Below, piece by piece: positions 44,798 to 55,954 of a stretch of DNA of 64,000 nucleotides. The DNA lies in NCBI GenBank assembly GCA_903838565.1, contig CAILZB010000060.1, positions 62,001-126,000 on the forward strand. Direction: 5' to 3'. Each line of letters begins with the position of its first letter. Within the stretch, counting starts at the first letter, position 1. The notes beneath the pieces were generated by a model, which worked only from the letters and a program-made list of their open reading frames with translations, ran no database searches and had not been told where the DNA came from. This DNA comes from an uncultured beta proteobacterium. Lineage in GTDB: Bacteria > Pseudomonadota > Gammaproteobacteria > Burkholderiales > Burkholderiaceae_C. A program made the translations under genes and the position numbers.

Positions 44798-44956
44798 GAG
44801 GTCTCTCTCGGGAATAGAGGGGTTTTGGACCCCAGCCACGCATTGCCGGGCAATGTGGGACTGGCGCTGAACAGAACAGCTTCTAACTGTATCATGCTGC
44901 AACGCAGCAAACTTTTGCTTGGCTTACAGTTCAGATTTTGACCAACGGCGCAGACC

Positions 44957-45874
44957 ATGACGATGCACAAAATATTCATTGACGGGGAAGCCGGGACCAC
45001 CGGCTTGCAGATTCGCGAGCGTCTGGCCTTGATGCCCGAGGTTGAACTCGTCAGCATCTCCAGCGAACTGCGCAAGGACCCTTTGGCCAAGCGGGAGCTG
45101 ATGTCGCAGGTTGATCTGGTGGTGCTGTGTCTGCATGACGCTGCGGCCATCGAATCGGTGGCGATGATCGCCAGCTTGCCAGGGCATCAGCCCAAGATCA
45201 TCGATGCGTCCACCGCACACCGCACCGCGCCGGGTTGGGTCTACGGCTTCCCTGAACTGGCCGCAGGCCAGGGCGAAGCGGTGCGAGCCGCACAGCGCGT
45301 GGCCAATCCCGGCTGCTACGCCACGGGCGTGATCGCCCTGATCCGACCCTTGGTTGACGCCGGCTTGATCCCGCCCGACGCGCCTCTGGCGCTGCCCGCG
45401 GTGAGTGGTTATTCGGGCGGTGGGCGCAGCATGATCGAGGCCTACGAGGCCGGTACGGCGCCGCTGTTTGAAGCCTATGCGCTGGGTCAGACGCACAAGC
45501 ATTTGCCCGAGATCATGCGCTACACGGGCCTCATGCGGCGCCCTATCTTCATCCCTTCCGTGGGAAACTTCCGCCAGGGGATGCTGGTGCAACTGCCCCT
45601 GCATCTGGACACGCTTCCCGGCAAGCCCGGGGCCGCCGACCTGCACGATGCGCTGGCGCGTCACTATGCCGGCGCGGAGTGGGTGAGCGTGCAGCCCGCC
45701 ACTGATGACGGCAAGCTCGACGCGCTGGCGCTGAACGACACCAACAAGATGGAACTTCGCGTGTTCGCCAATGAAGAGCACGGCCAAGCCGTGTTGATCG
45801 CGCGACTGGACAACCTGGGCAAGGGCGCCAGCGGCGCCGCGGTGCAGAACTTGAAGCTCATGCTCGGGATCTAG
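44957..45874 (+). CDS. argC: N-acetyl-gamma-glutamyl-phosphate reductase, short type
   Basis: This 305-residue protein belongs to the shorter ArgC class (argC_other). It shows the NADP motif [13 protein letters not shown], the catalytic Cys about 120 in ANPGCYATG, and KHLPEIMRY. It reduces N-acetylglutamyl phosphate in arginine synthesis. A second in-frame ATG at 44963 is possible. The stop codon overlaps that of the convergent recX (CTAG). Confidence 0.93.
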   Translation: MTMHKIFIDGEAGTTGLQIRERLALMPEVELVSISSELRKDPLAKRELMSQVDLVVLCLHDAAAIESVAMIASLPGHQPKIIDASTAHRTAPGWVYGFPELAAGQGEAVRAAQRVANPGCYATGVIALIRPLVDAGLIPPDAPLALPAVSGYSGGGRSMIEAYEAGTAPLFEAYALGQTHKHLPEIMRYTGLMRRPIFIPSVGNFRQGMLVQLPLHLDTLPGKPGAADLHDALARHYAGAEWVSVQPATDDGKLDALALNDTNKMELRVFANEEHGQAVLIARLDNLGKGASGAAVQNLKLMLGI

Positions 45875-46335
45875 TCCACAGAGTCCGGGTTTGAGTCGTC
45901 GCCTCCCACGACACGGCGCACCACTTCACCGCTGAAGCCGCGTGCTGCCAGAAAGCGCATCTGTTTGGCGCGCTCGGCGGCGTCTTGTGGCGCATGGAGA
46001 AACTTCTTGCGCCAGACCATGCGCGCACGCTCCAGTTCGCTGCTGTGCAAGGCGGACACGGCGCTGCGCACCGTGTCCGGGTCCAGCCCCTTGGCTTGCA
46101 GTTCATGCTGGATGCGCGCGGCGCCCAGCTTGGCGGCACGCCGGTACAGGACCGACTCCACGACCCGCTGTTCGTTGATGAAGCCCTTGGCCTGGAGTTC
46201 GTCCAGCGCCCGCTCCAGGGCGCCCGGTTCCTCCTCGAAACGCGCGAGCTTGCGCTCGAGTTCGGCGCGCGAATGCTCTTGGCCGCCGAGCAGCCGCAGC
46301 GCTCGACCTTTCAGGGATAGAGGTGTGGCGCACAT
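45871..46335 (-). CDS. recX: Regulatory protein RecX
   Basis: This 154-residue, all-helical protein consists of three RecX repeats ([36 protein letters not shown], and the C-terminal [20 protein letters not shown]). It binds RecA filaments and limits their activity. It lies 42 bp downstream of recA on the same strand, the usual arrangement. Its stop overlaps the argC stop from the opposite strand. Confidence 0.93.
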   Translation of the reverse strand: MCATPLSLKGRALRLLGGQEHSRAELERKLARFEEEPGALERALDELQAKGFINEQRVVESVLYRRAAKLGAARIQHELQAKGLDPDTVRSAVSALHSSELERARMVWRKKFLHAPQDAAERAKQMRFLAARGFSGEVVRRVVGGDDSNPDSVD

Positions 46336-46377
46336 GTTGACATCGCTTGGAAGCGCAGGCCAGGCCCGCGCTGCGAA

Positions 46378-47457
<1,080 letters not shown>

Positions 47458-47499
47458 GAATATCTCCTTAAAAATCAACGGTGGGTTGCGTTCGGCAGC

Positions 47500-47532
47500 T
47501 TGTTGTTATGAACAGGCTGGATGCGTGAACAG
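47500..47532 (-). promoter_or_regulatory. Two degenerate LexA-box-like sites upstream of recA
   Basis: On the minus strand CTGT-N8-CCAG (47517-47532) and CTGT-N8-ACAA (47500-47515) each differ from the CTGT-N8-ACAG consensus at one outer base. They lie 43 to 75 bp before the recA start codon. A weak -35/-10 candidate (TTTACC and TTAAAC, 17 bp apart) lies just upstream at 47535-47563. SOS control of recA is expected; the exact sites are tentative. Confidence 0.4.
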
Positions 47533-47598
47533 TAGTTTAACGGACATGCTTTGAAATGGTAAACACCTTTTTTAGTCAGTTTGCCTTATCATTTGCCG

Positions 47599-48072
47599 AT
47601 GGCAACTGTGCTCCCGAAACGCGACTCGCGCCAAACCCATTTGGGTTATCTGCTGGGTCAGGCGCTGCGCCGCTTTGACGCACGGGTGCTGCACCTGATG
47701 GCAAACAACGTCCACGTTCCGCTGGCGCTGTCCAACCTGGCTGCGCGCGCCCAGATCAGCGCTGCGCACATTCACATCACACGCCATCTGGCAAGGGGTG
47801 GTTCGCGGCTGACGGACCTCGCGCAAAGCGCGGGCATGAGCAAGCAGGCCATGGGTGACCTGGTGACGCAATGCGAGGCCTGGGGGCTGGTGACGCGCCG
47901 CATTGACGACCGGGACGCGCGTGCACGCCAAGTGGTTTTCACGGACGATGGCCTGGCCTGGTTGCAAGCCTTTGAGGACGCGATTGCGCAAGCCGAGGCG
48001 GAATTCCGCGCCGAGGTTGGCGCCGAGGTCGCCACGGTGATTGCGCTGGGGCTGGAGTCCTACGCGCAGTGA
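47599..48072 (+). CDS. MarR family transcriptional regulator
   Basis: This 157-residue protein has a winged helix-turn-helix at about 60-115: HITRHLARGGSRLTDLAQSAGMSKQAMGDLV (core helix SKQAMGDLV) and wing VTRRIDDRDARARQVVFTD. The latter is the MarR DxR wing pattern. ATG 47599 is preferred over an in-frame TTG at 47581. It is divergent from recA and 116 bp upstream of the two-component pair. Its target and ligand are unknown. Confidence 0.85.
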   Translation: MATVLPKRDSRQTHLGYLLGQALRRFDARVLHLMANNVHVPLALSNLAARAQISAAHIHITRHLARGGSRLTDLAQSAGMSKQAMGDLVTQCEAWGLVTRRIDDRDARARQVVFTDDGLAWLQAFEDAIAQAEAEFRAEVGAEVATVIALGLESYAQ

Positions 48073-48188
48073 AAGCCACAGCTCAACACAGGTTTGCGGC
48101 GCAGCGCGGAATTTTCATGTCAAGATAGCGCAAGGCGCCGGGTTCCCAACGGCGGCTGCCGGCAAAACAAATCGTAGGAGACAGGTTC

Positions 48189-48863
48189 ATGCGAATACTC
48201 ATTGCGGAAGACGATCAGGTGATGGCCGATGGGCTGCTGCGCACCTTGCGCGCCTCGGGCGCAGCCGTCGATCACGTGGCCAGCGGCAGCGAAGCCGACG
48301 CTGCGCTGCTCACCAACACCGAATTTGATCTGCTGATTCTTGACCTTGGCTTGCCCAAGATGCACGGCCTGGAAGTTCTGAAAAAACTGCGCGCACGTGG
48401 CTCCACCTTGCCGGTGCTGATTCTGACCGCCGCCGACAGCGTGGAGGAGCGCGTCAAAGGCCTGGACTACGGCGCCGACGACTACATGGCGAAACCGTTT
48501 TCCCTGCAGGAACTCGAAGCCCGCGTGCGCGCCTTGACGCGACGCGGCATGGGTGGCGCGAGCAGCACCATCAAGCACGGGCCCATGGTGTACGACCAGT
48601 CGGGACGCGTCGCCACCATCGACGGCAAGATGGTGGAGTTGTCAGCACGCGAACTCGGACTGCTGGAAGTGCTGCTGCAACGCGCTGGGCGCCTGGTGAG
48701 CAAGGACCAGCTGGTGGAGCGCCTGTGCGAATGGGGCGAGGAAGTGAGCAACAACGCGATCGAGGTCTACATTCACCGCCTGCGCAAGAAAATTGAAAAA
48801 GGCCCGATCCGCATCGCCACCGTTCGGGGCCTGGGTTACTGCCTGGAAAAGATCCCCAACTAA
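48189..48863 (+). CDS. Two-component response regulator, OmpR family (TctD-like)
   Basis: This 224-residue protein has a receiver domain with Asp 52 (LLILDLGLPKMHG), the acidic pocket EDD at 7-9 and Lys in YMAKPF, and a C-terminal OmpR-type winged helix (about 130-222; VELSARELGLLEVLLQRAG). A ribosome-binding site (GTAGGAGACAGG) precedes ATG 48189. The cognate histidine kinase follows 41 bp later. TctD/QmdR-like regulators of this type control tricarboxylate uptake or other genes; the target here is unknown. Confidence 0.92.
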   Translation: MRILIAEDDQVMADGLLRTLRASGAAVDHVASGSEADAALLTNTEFDLLILDLGLPKMHGLEVLKKLRARGSTLPVLILTAADSVEERVKGLDYGADDYMAKPFSLQELEARVRALTRRGMGGASSTIKHGPMVYDQSGRVATIDGKMVELSARELGLLEVLLQRAGRLVSKDQLVERLCEWGEEVSNNAIEVYIHRLRKKIEKGPIRIATVRGLGYCLEKIPN

Positions 48864-48904
48864 ACCGCAATGGAACCACTCCCAAGCCCGGCACTGACCC
48901 GATC

Positions 48905-50362
48905 GTGAAACTGTTCCAGCGCGAGCAGCGAAGCCTGTTCGGGGAGATCCTGGACTGGATGCTCACGCCGCTGCTGCTGGTGTGGCCCGTCACGCTGGTG
49001 CTGACCTGGCTGGTGGCGCAAGGCATCGCCGCCAAGCCCTTTGACCGGGCACTGGAATTCAATGTGCAGGCGCTGGCGCAGCTGGTCGTCGCCAACAACC
49101 ACCGCGCCCGATTCTTCCTGCCACAACCCGCGCGCGAGATTCTTCGCGCCGATGACGCCGACCTCGTTTACTACCAGGTGCTGGGCGCCGAGGGCGAGTT
49201 CCTCAGCGGCGAGCGCGACTTCCCGCCACCCCCCAGTGCCGATACCGCCCTGCCGGGAGAAGTGCGCCTGCGCGATGCGGAAATGCGCGGGCAGGACGTG
49301 CGCGTGGCCTACCTCTGGGTGGCGCTGGACACGCCAGACGGAAAGCCGGCGCTGGTGCAGGTGGCCGAAACGCGGGAAAAACGCTCGGTGCTGGCGACCG
49401 AAATCATCAAGGGCGTGATGCTGCCGCAGTTTGCGATCCTGCCGCTGACAGTGTTGCTGGTCTGGCTGGCGCTGACGCGCGGCCTCAAGCCGCTGAACCA
49501 GCTCGAAGAGCGCATCCGCGCGCGCAAGCCCGACGACTTGAGCCCGCTGGATGACCGGGCCGTGCCGCTGGAGGTTGCGCCCCTGGTGTCGTCGGTGAAC
49601 GATCTGCTGACGCGATTGAAGGACTCCATCTCCACGCAAAAGCGCTTCCTGGCCGATGCCGCGCATCAGCTCAAGACGCCACTGGCGGGCCTGCGCATGC
49701 AGGCTGACCTGGCTCAGCGCGAGGGTGCCAACACCGAGGACCTGAAGCGCTCGCTGCAGCAGATCGGCCGCGCCAGCATTCGCGCCACCCACACCGTGAA
49801 CCAGCTGCTGGCGCTGGCCCGTGCAGAAAGCAGCGGCGCCAACATCACGCGCCAGCCCTGCGACCTGGCGCGGCTGACGATGGAGGTGGTGCAGGACTCG
49901 GTGCCGCGCGCCCTGGACAAGCGACTCGACCTGGGTTACGAGGGCGCGCAGCCCGACTCGCCTGGCACCATGCTCAACGGCAACCCGACACTGATCAAAG
50001 AGCTGATCCGCAACCTGGTGGACAACGCCATCAACTACACCCCCTCGAGTGAAGCCAAGCCTGGCATCGTCACGGTGCGGGTGCTGGCCGACCCCTTTGG
50101 TCAGGTGCTGGTACTTCAGGTGGAGGATTCCGGACCCGGCATACCTCCGTCTGAGAAGGACCTGGTATTCCAGCCCTTTTATCGGGCGCTGGGCACCGAG
50201 GCTGACGGCTCGGGCCTGGGTCTGCCCATCGTCATGGAAATTGCGCACCAGCATGAGGCCCAGGTGACTCTGGAAGATGCCCACCCCGGACAGGCCCGGC
50301 TGGGCGCGCTGTTCAGCGTGCGTTTCAGCTCACTCACGGCGCAGGCCGCGGCGCTGCGCTGA
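48905..50362 (+). CDS. Sensor histidine kinase (TctE-like, 2CSK_N domain)
   Basis: This 485-residue kinase has two membrane helices (about 19-39 and 170-192) enclosing a periplasmic 2CSK_N sensor, then HAMP-like linker, phospho-acceptor His about 254 (FLADAAHQLKTPLAGLR) and an HATPase domain (LIRNLVDNAINYTPS, VEDSGPGIP, GSGLGLPIV). It starts at GTG 48905. 2CSK_N sensors are typical of TctE-type kinases. It pairs with the response regulator upstream and converges with uvrA, leaving 13 bp between stops. Confidence 0.92.
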   Translation: MKLFQREQRSLFGEILDWMLTPLLLVWPVTLVLTWLVAQGIAAKPFDRALEFNVQALAQLVVANNHRARFFLPQPAREILRADDADLVYYQVLGAEGEFLSGERDFPPPPSADTALPGEVRLRDAEMRGQDVRVAYLWVALDTPDGKPALVQVAETREKRSVLATEIIKGVMLPQFAILPLTVLLVWLALTRGLKPLNQLEERIRARKPDDLSPLDDRAVPLEVAPLVSSVNDLLTRLKDSISTQKRFLADAAHQLKTPLAGLRMQADLAQREGANTEDLKRSLQQIGRASIRATHTVNQLLALARAESSGANITRQPCDLARLTMEVVQDSVPRALDKRLDLGYEGAQPDSPGTMLNGNPTLIKELIRNLVDNAINYTPSSEAKPGIVTVRVLADPFGQVLVLQVEDSGPGIPPSEKDLVFQPFYRALGTEADGSGLGLPIVMEIAHQHEAQVTLEDAHPGQARLGALFSVRFSSLTAQAAALR

Positions 50363-50375
50363 ACCGCAGCGGCGT

Positions 50376-53375
50376 TCACGGCGCAACGAGCGGCAAATAC
50401 CTTTTCAAATAGCGCCCCGTGTGGCTGTCGGGATGCGCGGCCAGCGCCTCGGGCGTGCCCACGCCCAGGACCTGTCCCCCGCCCGCGCCACCTTCCGGGC
50501 CCATGTCGATAAGCCAGTCGGCGGTCTTGATCACGTCCAGGTTGTGTTCGATCACGACGATGGTGTTGCCTGCGTCGCGCAGTTGGTGCAACACCTTGAG
50601 CAGCAGGTCGATGTCCGCGAAGTGCAAGCCGGTGGTAGGCTCGTCCAGGATGTACAGCGTGCGCCCGGTGTCGCGCTTGGAGAGCTCGAGTGCGAGCTTG
50701 ACACGCTGCGCCTCGCCGCCGGAGAGCGTGGTCGCGGCCTGGCCCAGCTTGATGTAGCTCAGGCCCACGTCCAGCAGCGTGTGCAGCTTGCGCGCAATCG
50801 TCGGCACCGCCTGCAGGAAGGCGTAGGCGTCTTCCACCGTCATGTCCAGAAGTTGCGCGATGTTCTTGCCCTTGTACAGCACCTCCAGCGTCTCGCGGTT
50901 GTAGCGCTGACCGTGGCAGGTATCGCAGGGCACATACACGTCGGGCAGAAAGTGCATCTCCACCCGCATCACGCCGTCGCCCTGGCAGGTCTCGCAGCGG
51001 CCGCCAGCCACATTGAAACTGAAACGCCCCGGGCCGTAGCCACGTTCGCGCGCGGTGTTGGTTTCGGCCATCAGTTCGCGGATCGGCGTGAACAGACCGG
51101 TGTAGGTCGCGGGGTTGGAGCGCGGCGTACGCCCGATGGGCGACTGATCGACGTTGATGACCTTGTCGAAATGCTCCAGGCCAACGATCGCCTCGTGCGG
51201 CGCGGGCTCTTCATGCGCGCGGTACAGGGCTTGCGCCACGGCGGTGTAGAGCGTGTCGTTGACGAGCGTGGATTTACCCGAGCCCGAGACCCCGGTGACG
51301 CAGGTCAGCAATCCCACCGGAAAGTCCACCGTCACGTGTTTCAGGTTGTTGCCGTGCGCGCCCTGCACCCGGATCGACAGTGGAGCGCCCTTGTCCGTCA
51401 GCCAGGGCGTGCGCCGCCGGGGCACGGCGATCTGGCGCGTTCCGGCCAGATACTGGCCGGTGAGCGATTCGGGGTTGGCCTTGATCTGCTCGAACGTGCC
51501 CTGCGCGATCACGCGGCCACCGTGGATGCCCGCGCCCAGACCCATGTCGACGCAGAAGTCGGCAGCGCGAATCATGTCTTCGTCGTGCTCCACCACCAGC
51601 ACCGAGTTGCCGATGTCGCGCAGGTGTTTGAGGGTGCCGATGAGACGGTCGTTGTCGCGCTGGTGCAAGCCGATGCTGGGCTCGTCCAGCACGTACATCA
51701 CGCCAGTGAGACCAGATCCGATCTGCGAGGCCAGGCGGATGCGCTGCGACTCGCCGCCGCTGAGTGTTTCGGCGCTGCGATCCAGGCTCAGGTAGTTCAA
51801 GCCGACGTCGTTCAGGAACTTCAGCCGCGCGGCGATTTCCAGCACGATCTTGCGCGCGATTTCGCCCTTGGAACCCTTGAGCTGCAGGCTGTTGAAGTAA
51901 CGCCAGGATTCGCCCAGCGTGGCGTGGCTGATCTCGAAGATCGCGCGCGCCTGTTCGCCCTCGCCCAGCCTGACGTGGCGTGCTTCGCTGCGCAGCCGGG
52001 TGCCGCCGCAATCGGTGCAGGGCTGGGTGCTGCGGTAGCGCGCCAGGTCTTCGCGCACCAGTACCGAATCGGTCTCGTGGTAGCGCCGCTGCATGTTCGG
52101 AATGATGCCTTCGAACGGGTGCTTCTTGTTCAGCTTCTTGCCCTGGGAAGCTCCCGAATCCATGATGTAGCTGAACTTGATCTCTTCCTCGCCCGAACCC
52201 TGCAGCACGGCGTTGCGGATGTCGATGGGCAGGGATTCAAACGGCGCCTCCACGTCGAACTTGTAATGCCTGGCCAGGCTTTCCAGCAGCGCAAAGTAGT
52301 AGCCATTGCGCCGGTCCCAGCCCTTGATCGCACCGCTGGCCAGACTCAAGCTGGGAAACGCCACCACCCGCGCCGGATCAAAGAAATCCATGCTGCCCAG
52401 GCCGTCGCAGCTCGGGCAGGCGCCCACCGGCGAGTTGAAGGAAAAAAGCCGGGGCTCCAACTCGCTGATGGCGTAGTGGCACACGGGGCAGGCAAACTTG
52501 GCGTTGAACAGATGCTCGCGCGGCGCGACCGGCGCACCCACGCTGGCCGCATCCGGAGCATCCATCTCCAGCGCGATCGCGCGGCCGTCGGCCAGACGCA
52601 GCGCGGCCTCGAAGCTCTCGGCCAGGCGTTGGCGCAGTCCGGCATCCGCCTGCGAGCGCACCTTGATGCGGTCGATCACGACGTCGATGTTGTGCTTTTC
52701 GGTCTTCTTCAGCTTGGGCAGGTTGTCGTATTCGAACAACTCGCCTTCGACGCGAAAGCGCACGTAGCCCTGGGCCTGCATCTGCCCGAACACGTCTGCG
52801 TATTCGCCCTTGCGCTCGCGCGCGATCGGACTCAGGATCATGATGCGCGTCTCTTCGGGCAGGGCCAGCACCGCGTCCACCATCTGGCTCACGGTCTGCG
52901 CCTGCAGCGGCACGCCGTGCTCCGGGCAGTAGGGCGTACCGGCGCGGGCAAACAGCAGCCGCAGGTAGTCGTGAATTTCCGTCACCGTGCCCACGGTCGA
53001 GCGCGGGTTGTGGCTGGTGGCCTTTTGCTCGATCGAGATCGCTGGACTCAGGCCCTCGATCACGTCCACATCGGGTTTGTCCATGCGCTGCAGGAACTGG
53101 CGCGCATAGGCGCTCAGGCTTTCCACATAGCGCCTCTGGCCTTCAGCGTAAAGCGTGTCAAACGCCAGGCTCGACTTCCCCGACCCGGACAGACCGGTGA
53201 TGACCACCAGTTGATTGCGCGGAATGTCCAGGTCGATGTTCTTCAGGTTGTGCGTGCGCGCACCCCGGATGCTGATGTGCTGGTGCACGGCGCGGCCCAG
53301 GTATTTGCCTTCATTCGTGGCAGCGGTGCTCGGATCATCGGGGAGTGTATTCAAGGTAAGGCCAGCCAAGGGCAA
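50376..53375 (-). CDS. uvrA: Excinuclease ABC subunit A
   Basis: This 999-residue DNA-damage recognition ATPase has two ABC modules. The first has Walker [13 protein letters not shown] and signature [12 protein letters not shown]; the second [13 protein letters not shown] and [12 protein letters not shown]. Zinc-finger cysteines are visible as [10 protein letters not shown]...CPSC and CETCQGDG...CDTCHG. It starts the nucleotide-excision-repair complex with UvrB. It is divergent from the MFS-ssb genes; no clear SOS box was found in the 100-bp spacer. Family N-terminal core begins at [13 protein letters not shown]; the first 35 residues are a species-specific extension. Confidence 0.97.
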   Translation of the reverse strand: MPLAGLTLNTLPDDPSTAATNEGKYLGRAVHQHISIRGARTHNLKNIDLDIPRNQLVVITGLSGSGKSSLAFDTLYAEGQRRYVESLSAYARQFLQRMDKPDVDVIEGLSPAISIEQKATSHNPRSTVGTVTEIHDYLRLLFARAGTPYCPEHGVPLQAQTVSQMVDAVLALPEETRIMILSPIARERKGEYADVFGQMQAQGYVRFRVEGELFEYDNLPKLKKTEKHNIDVVIDRIKVRSQADAGLRQRLAESFEAALRLADGRAIALEMDAPDAASVGAPVAPREHLFNAKFACPVCHYAISELEPRLFSFNSPVGACPSCDGLGSMDFFDPARVVAFPSLSLASGAIKGWDRRNGYYFALLESLARHYKFDVEAPFESLPIDIRNAVLQGSGEEEIKFSYIMDSGASQGKKLNKKHPFEGIIPNMQRRYHETDSVLVREDLARYRSTQPCTDCGGTRLRSEARHVRLGEGEQARAIFEISHATLGESWRYFNSLQLKGSKGEIARKIVLEIAARLKFLNDVGLNYLSLDRSAETLSGGESQRIRLASQIGSGLTGVMYVLDEPSIGLHQRDNDRLIGTLKHLRDIGNSVLVVEHDEDMIRAADFCVDMGLGAGIHGGRVIAQGTFEQIKANPESLTGQYLAGTRQIAVPRRRTPWLTDKGAPLSIRVQGAHGNNLKHVTVDFPVGLLTCVTGVSGSGKSTLVNDTLYTAVAQALYRAHEEPAPHEAIVGLEHFDKVINVDQSPIGRTPRSNPATYTGLFTPIRELMAETNTARERGYGPGRFSFNVAGGRCETCQGDGVMRVEMHFLPDVYVPCDTCHGQRYNRETLEVLYKGKNIAQLLDMTVEDAYAFLQAVPTIARKLHTLLDVGLSYIKLGQAATTLSGGEAQRVKLALELSKRDTGRTLYILDEPTTGLHFADIDLLLKVLHQLRDAGNTIVVIEHNLDVIKTADWLIDMGPEGGAGGGQVLGVGTPEALAAHPDSHTGRYLKRYLPLVAP

Positions 53376-53475
53376 AACCAGCCATCATAGTGAAGTCAGC
53401 GGGTCTCAGGGCGGGAAGCTGCCGATCAGTGACAATGACAACCTTTCAGTTGACCGCCTCCCGCGGATTTATTGC

Positions 53476-54699
53476 GTGTCTGATACTTCCCATTCCCCCG
53501 TTTCCGCCGCTGCCTCCACCGCCATGACGGCGCCGGAGCGGCGTGCCAGTCTGTCGCTGGCGTTCATCTTTGCCCTGCGCATGCTGGGCCTGTTTCTGGT
53601 GCTGCCGGTGTTCGCGCTGGAAGCGCGCAAGTACCCGGGTGGCGAGGATGCCGCGGCCGTGGGCTTGGCCATGGGTATCTACGGCCTGACCCAGGCGTTT
53701 TTGCAGATGCCCTATGGCATGGCCTCGGACCGCTTCGGGCGCAAGCGCGTGATCGTGTTTGGCCTGTTGATTTTCGCCCTGGGCAGCTGTGTCGCTGCGG
53801 CGGCCAGCAGTCTGAACGGTTTGATGCTGGGCCGCGCGCTGCAGGGCATGGGCGCGGTGTCGGCCGCCGTCACCGCGCTGCTGGCGGACCAGACCCGCGA
53901 CGAAGTGCGCACCAAGGCCATGGCGCTGGTGGGCGGCAGCATTGCGCTGATGTTTGCGCTGTCGCTGGTGCTCGCGCCGCTGCTGGTGAGCGTTGTGGGC
54001 CTGAGCGGCATCTTCGTCGTGACGGCGGTGTTGGCGCTCAGCGGCGTGGCCGTGGTGCTGTGGGTGTCGCCGCCGGAACCGGCAAAGCACAAGGACGCGG
54101 GGCGCGGCACGTGGTCCGAGGTGCTGCTCAATCCGGCGCTGCTGCGGTTGAACCTGGGCGTGTTCGTGCTGCACGCGGTGCAGGTGGCGATGTGGTTGGC
54201 TGTGCCCGCGCTGCTGGTGCAGGCCGGACTCGCCAAGGACCACCACTGGTGGGTCTATTTGCCCGCGGTGTTGGCCTCGTTCCTGGTGATGGGTGGGACG
54301 CTGTTTCCGATGGAGCGGCGGGGCTACCTGCGCGCCGCCTTCCTGAGCGCCGTGGGACTGATCGCGCTGGTGCAACTGGGCTTCTGGTGGGCCGGCGCGG
54401 GTGCGCCGAGTCTGTCGGTCTTGAGCGTGCTGCTGTTCCTGTTCTTTTGCGGCTTCAACGTGCTCGAAGCGAGCCAACCCAGCATGGCCTCGCGCCTGGC
54501 GCCAGCCCATGCGCGCGGCACCGCACTGGGCGTGTACAACACCTTGCAGTCGCTGGGCTTCTTTGTCGGCGGTCTGGTGGGCGGCCTGCTGCTGAAGAAC
54601 CAGGGCGTGCAGGCCCTTTTCACGGCCTGCGGCTGCGCCATGCTGGTGTGGCTGGTGCTGGCCTGGCCCATGACCGCAACCGGGCGCAAGGCGCCATAA
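53476..54699 (+). CDS. MFS transporter (YajR/drug-efflux type)
   Basis: This protein of about 407 residues has 12 membrane helices. It shows the DHA1-type motif GLTQAFLQMPYGMASDRFGR and GRALQGMGAVSAAV (motif C-like), resembling YajR-type efflux carriers. The start is uncertain: GTG 53476 gives a short polar N-terminus, while ATG 53524 would shorten it by 16 residues; neither has a strong ribosome-binding site. It is divergent from uvrA and 33 bp upstream of ssb, an order common in Burkholderiales. The substrate is unknown. Confidence 0.85.
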   Translation: MSDTSHSPVSAAASTAMTAPERRASLSLAFIFALRMLGLFLVLPVFALEARKYPGGEDAAAVGLAMGIYGLTQAFLQMPYGMASDRFGRKRVIVFGLLIFALGSCVAAAASSLNGLMLGRALQGMGAVSAAVTALLADQTRDEVRTKAMALVGGSIALMFALSLVLAPLLVSVVGLSGIFVVTAVLALSGVAVVLWVSPPEPAKHKDAGRGTWSEVLLNPALLRLNLGVFVLHAVQVAMWLAVPALLVQAGLAKDHHWWVYLPAVLASFLVMGGTLFPMERRGYLRAAFLSAVGLIALVQLGFWWAGAGAPSLSVLSVLLFLFFCGFNVLEASQPSMASRLAPAHARGTALGVYNTLQSLGFFVGGLVGGLLLKNQGVQALFTACGCAMLVWLVLAWPMTATGRKAP

Positions 54700-54732
54700 T
54701 CGCAGAAGCTCCCAACAGTTAAGGAACACACC

Positions 54733-55221
54733 ATGGCATCCGTCAACAAAGTCATTCTCGTCGGCAACCTGGGCAAGGACCCGGAAGTGCGCTACCTGCC
54801 CAGCGGCGACGCCGTGGCCAACATCACGCTCGCCACCAGCAGCAAGTACAAGAACAAGACCGGTGAAATGGTTGAAGAGACCGAATGGCACCGCGTCACG
54901 TTCTTCGGCAAGCTGGCCGAGATCGTGGGCCAGTATCTGAAGAAGGGCCGATCCGTCTACGTCGAGGGCCGCATCAAGACGCGCAAGTACACCGACAAAG
55001 ACGGCGTGGAAAAATACGCCACCGACATCATCGCCAACGAGATGCAAATGCTCGGCGGCCGTGAAGGCGCGGGCGAACCTTCCGGCGGTGACGACGAAGG
55101 CGGCGGCTATTCGCGCCCCGCCGCACCGGCCCGTCCCGCTGCCGCAGCGCGCCCCGCGCCAGCCGCAGCATCAAAGCCGTCCAGTGGCTTTGACGACATG
55201 GACGACGACATCCCGTTTTAA
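54733..55221 (+). CDS. ssb: Single-stranded DNA-binding protein
   Basis: This 162-residue protein has an OB-fold (about 1-110; [46 protein letters not shown]), a Gly/Ala/Pro-rich linker and the acidic interaction tail [10 protein letters not shown]. It protects single-stranded DNA and recruits repair and replication proteins. AAGGAACACACC precedes ATG 54733. A hairpin repeat starts one base after its stop. Confidence 0.97.
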   Translation: MASVNKVILVGNLGKDPEVRYLPSGDAVANITLATSSKYKNKTGEMVEETEWHRVTFFGKLAEIVGQYLKKGRSVYVEGRIKTRKYTDKDGVEKYATDIIANEMQMLGGREGAGEPSGGDDEGGGYSRPAAPARPAAAARPAPAAASKPSSGFDDMDDDIPF

Positions 55222-55271
55222 GACCTTGCGGGACAGACCAAGAGTTACGCGAAGCGAACTTTGCTCTGTCC
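55222..55271. repeat. 50-bp hairpin repeat, left copy beside the LysE-type gene
   Basis: The repeat contains GGACAGA and TCTGTCC arms that could pair across a 26-base loop. Its first 20 bases match the reverse complement of 55935-55954 at 18 positions, and its last ten (TGCTCTGTCC) match the reverse complement of 55907-55916 exactly. It directly follows the ssb stop and ends 10 bp before the LysE-type start. Confidence 0.6.
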
Positions 55272-55281
55272 TCAACTGGCT

Positions 55282-55884
55282 ATGACCTCCGACCTCATCG
55301 CCGGATTCCTGTCCGGCGCCGCGCTGATCATCGCGATCGGTGCGCAGAACTCGTTTGTGCTGCGCCAAGGCCTGCGGCGTGAGCACGTGCTGCCCGTCGT
55401 GCTGGTCTGTGCCAGCGCGGACGCGCTGCTGATCGCGGCCGGTATCGCGGGTCTGGGCGCCCTGATTCAGTCCATGCCCATGGTCCTGGACGTGGCGCGC
55501 TACGGGGGCGCGGCATTTCTGTTGGTCTACGGCTGGGTCGCCGCACGCCGGGCCCTACAAGCCCAGGGGATGACGGTCGATTCCAACGTGGCAACCACCC
55601 TTAACGCAGCCATGGCGACCTGCCTGGCTTTCACCTTTCTCAATCCGCATGTGTACCTGGACACGGTGATCCTGCTGGGCGCGCTGGCCAGCCAGCGCGG
55701 CGAAGGCGGGCGCTGGACCTTCGGCGGTGGCGCAGTCATTGCCAGCTTCGTCTGGTTCTTTGCCCTGGGCTATGGCGCACGTCTGCTCGGTCCCATCTTC
55801 ACACGGCCCATGGCGTGGCGGGTGCTGGACTCGCTCATCGCGTTCATCATGTGGGGCCTGGGGATCGCCTTGCTGGTGGGATAG
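55282..55884 (+). CDS. LysE/ArgO family amino acid exporter
   Basis: This 200-residue protein has six membrane helices and the LysE family N-terminus (FLSGAALIIAIGAQNSFVLR), closest to the ArgO/LysE group that exports basic amino acids. Motif FTFLNPHVYLDTVILLGAL is typical of the ArgO group. ATG 55282 is preferred; the frame opens earlier inside the hairpin repeat. It is bounded by inverted hairpin repeats on both sides. No LysG/ArgP-type regulator is adjacent. Confidence 0.9.
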   Translation: MTSDLIAGFLSGAALIIAIGAQNSFVLRQGLRREHVLPVVLVCASADALLIAAGIAGLGALIQSMPMVLDVARYGGAAFLLVYGWVAARRALQAQGMTVDSNVATTLNAAMATCLAFTFLNPHVYLDTVILLGALASQRGEGGRWTFGGGAVIASFVWFFALGYGARLLGPIFTRPMAWRVLDSLIAFIMWGLGIALLVG

Positions 55885-55906
55885 CGGCCTACTCAGTATC
55901 TGTTGG

Positions 55907-55954
55907 GGACAGAGCACGCGCACTGTGTGTCACTTTGGTCTGCCCCGCAATGTC
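55907..55954. repeat. 48-bp hairpin repeat, right copy, inverted relative to the left copy
   Basis: Read on the minus strand, its first 20 and last ten bases match the left copy at 55222-55271, while the centre differs. Arms GGACAGA and TCTGCCC can pair with one G-U. It ends immediately before the srkA stop codon on the opposite strand, where it could act as a bidirectional terminator. Confidence 0.6.

Noticed and set aside
50277-53390. A 1037-codon plus-strand open frame opposite uvrA
   Set aside because: It mirrors uvrA, has the His/Gln/Arg-rich composition of an antisense frame and no recognisable motif.
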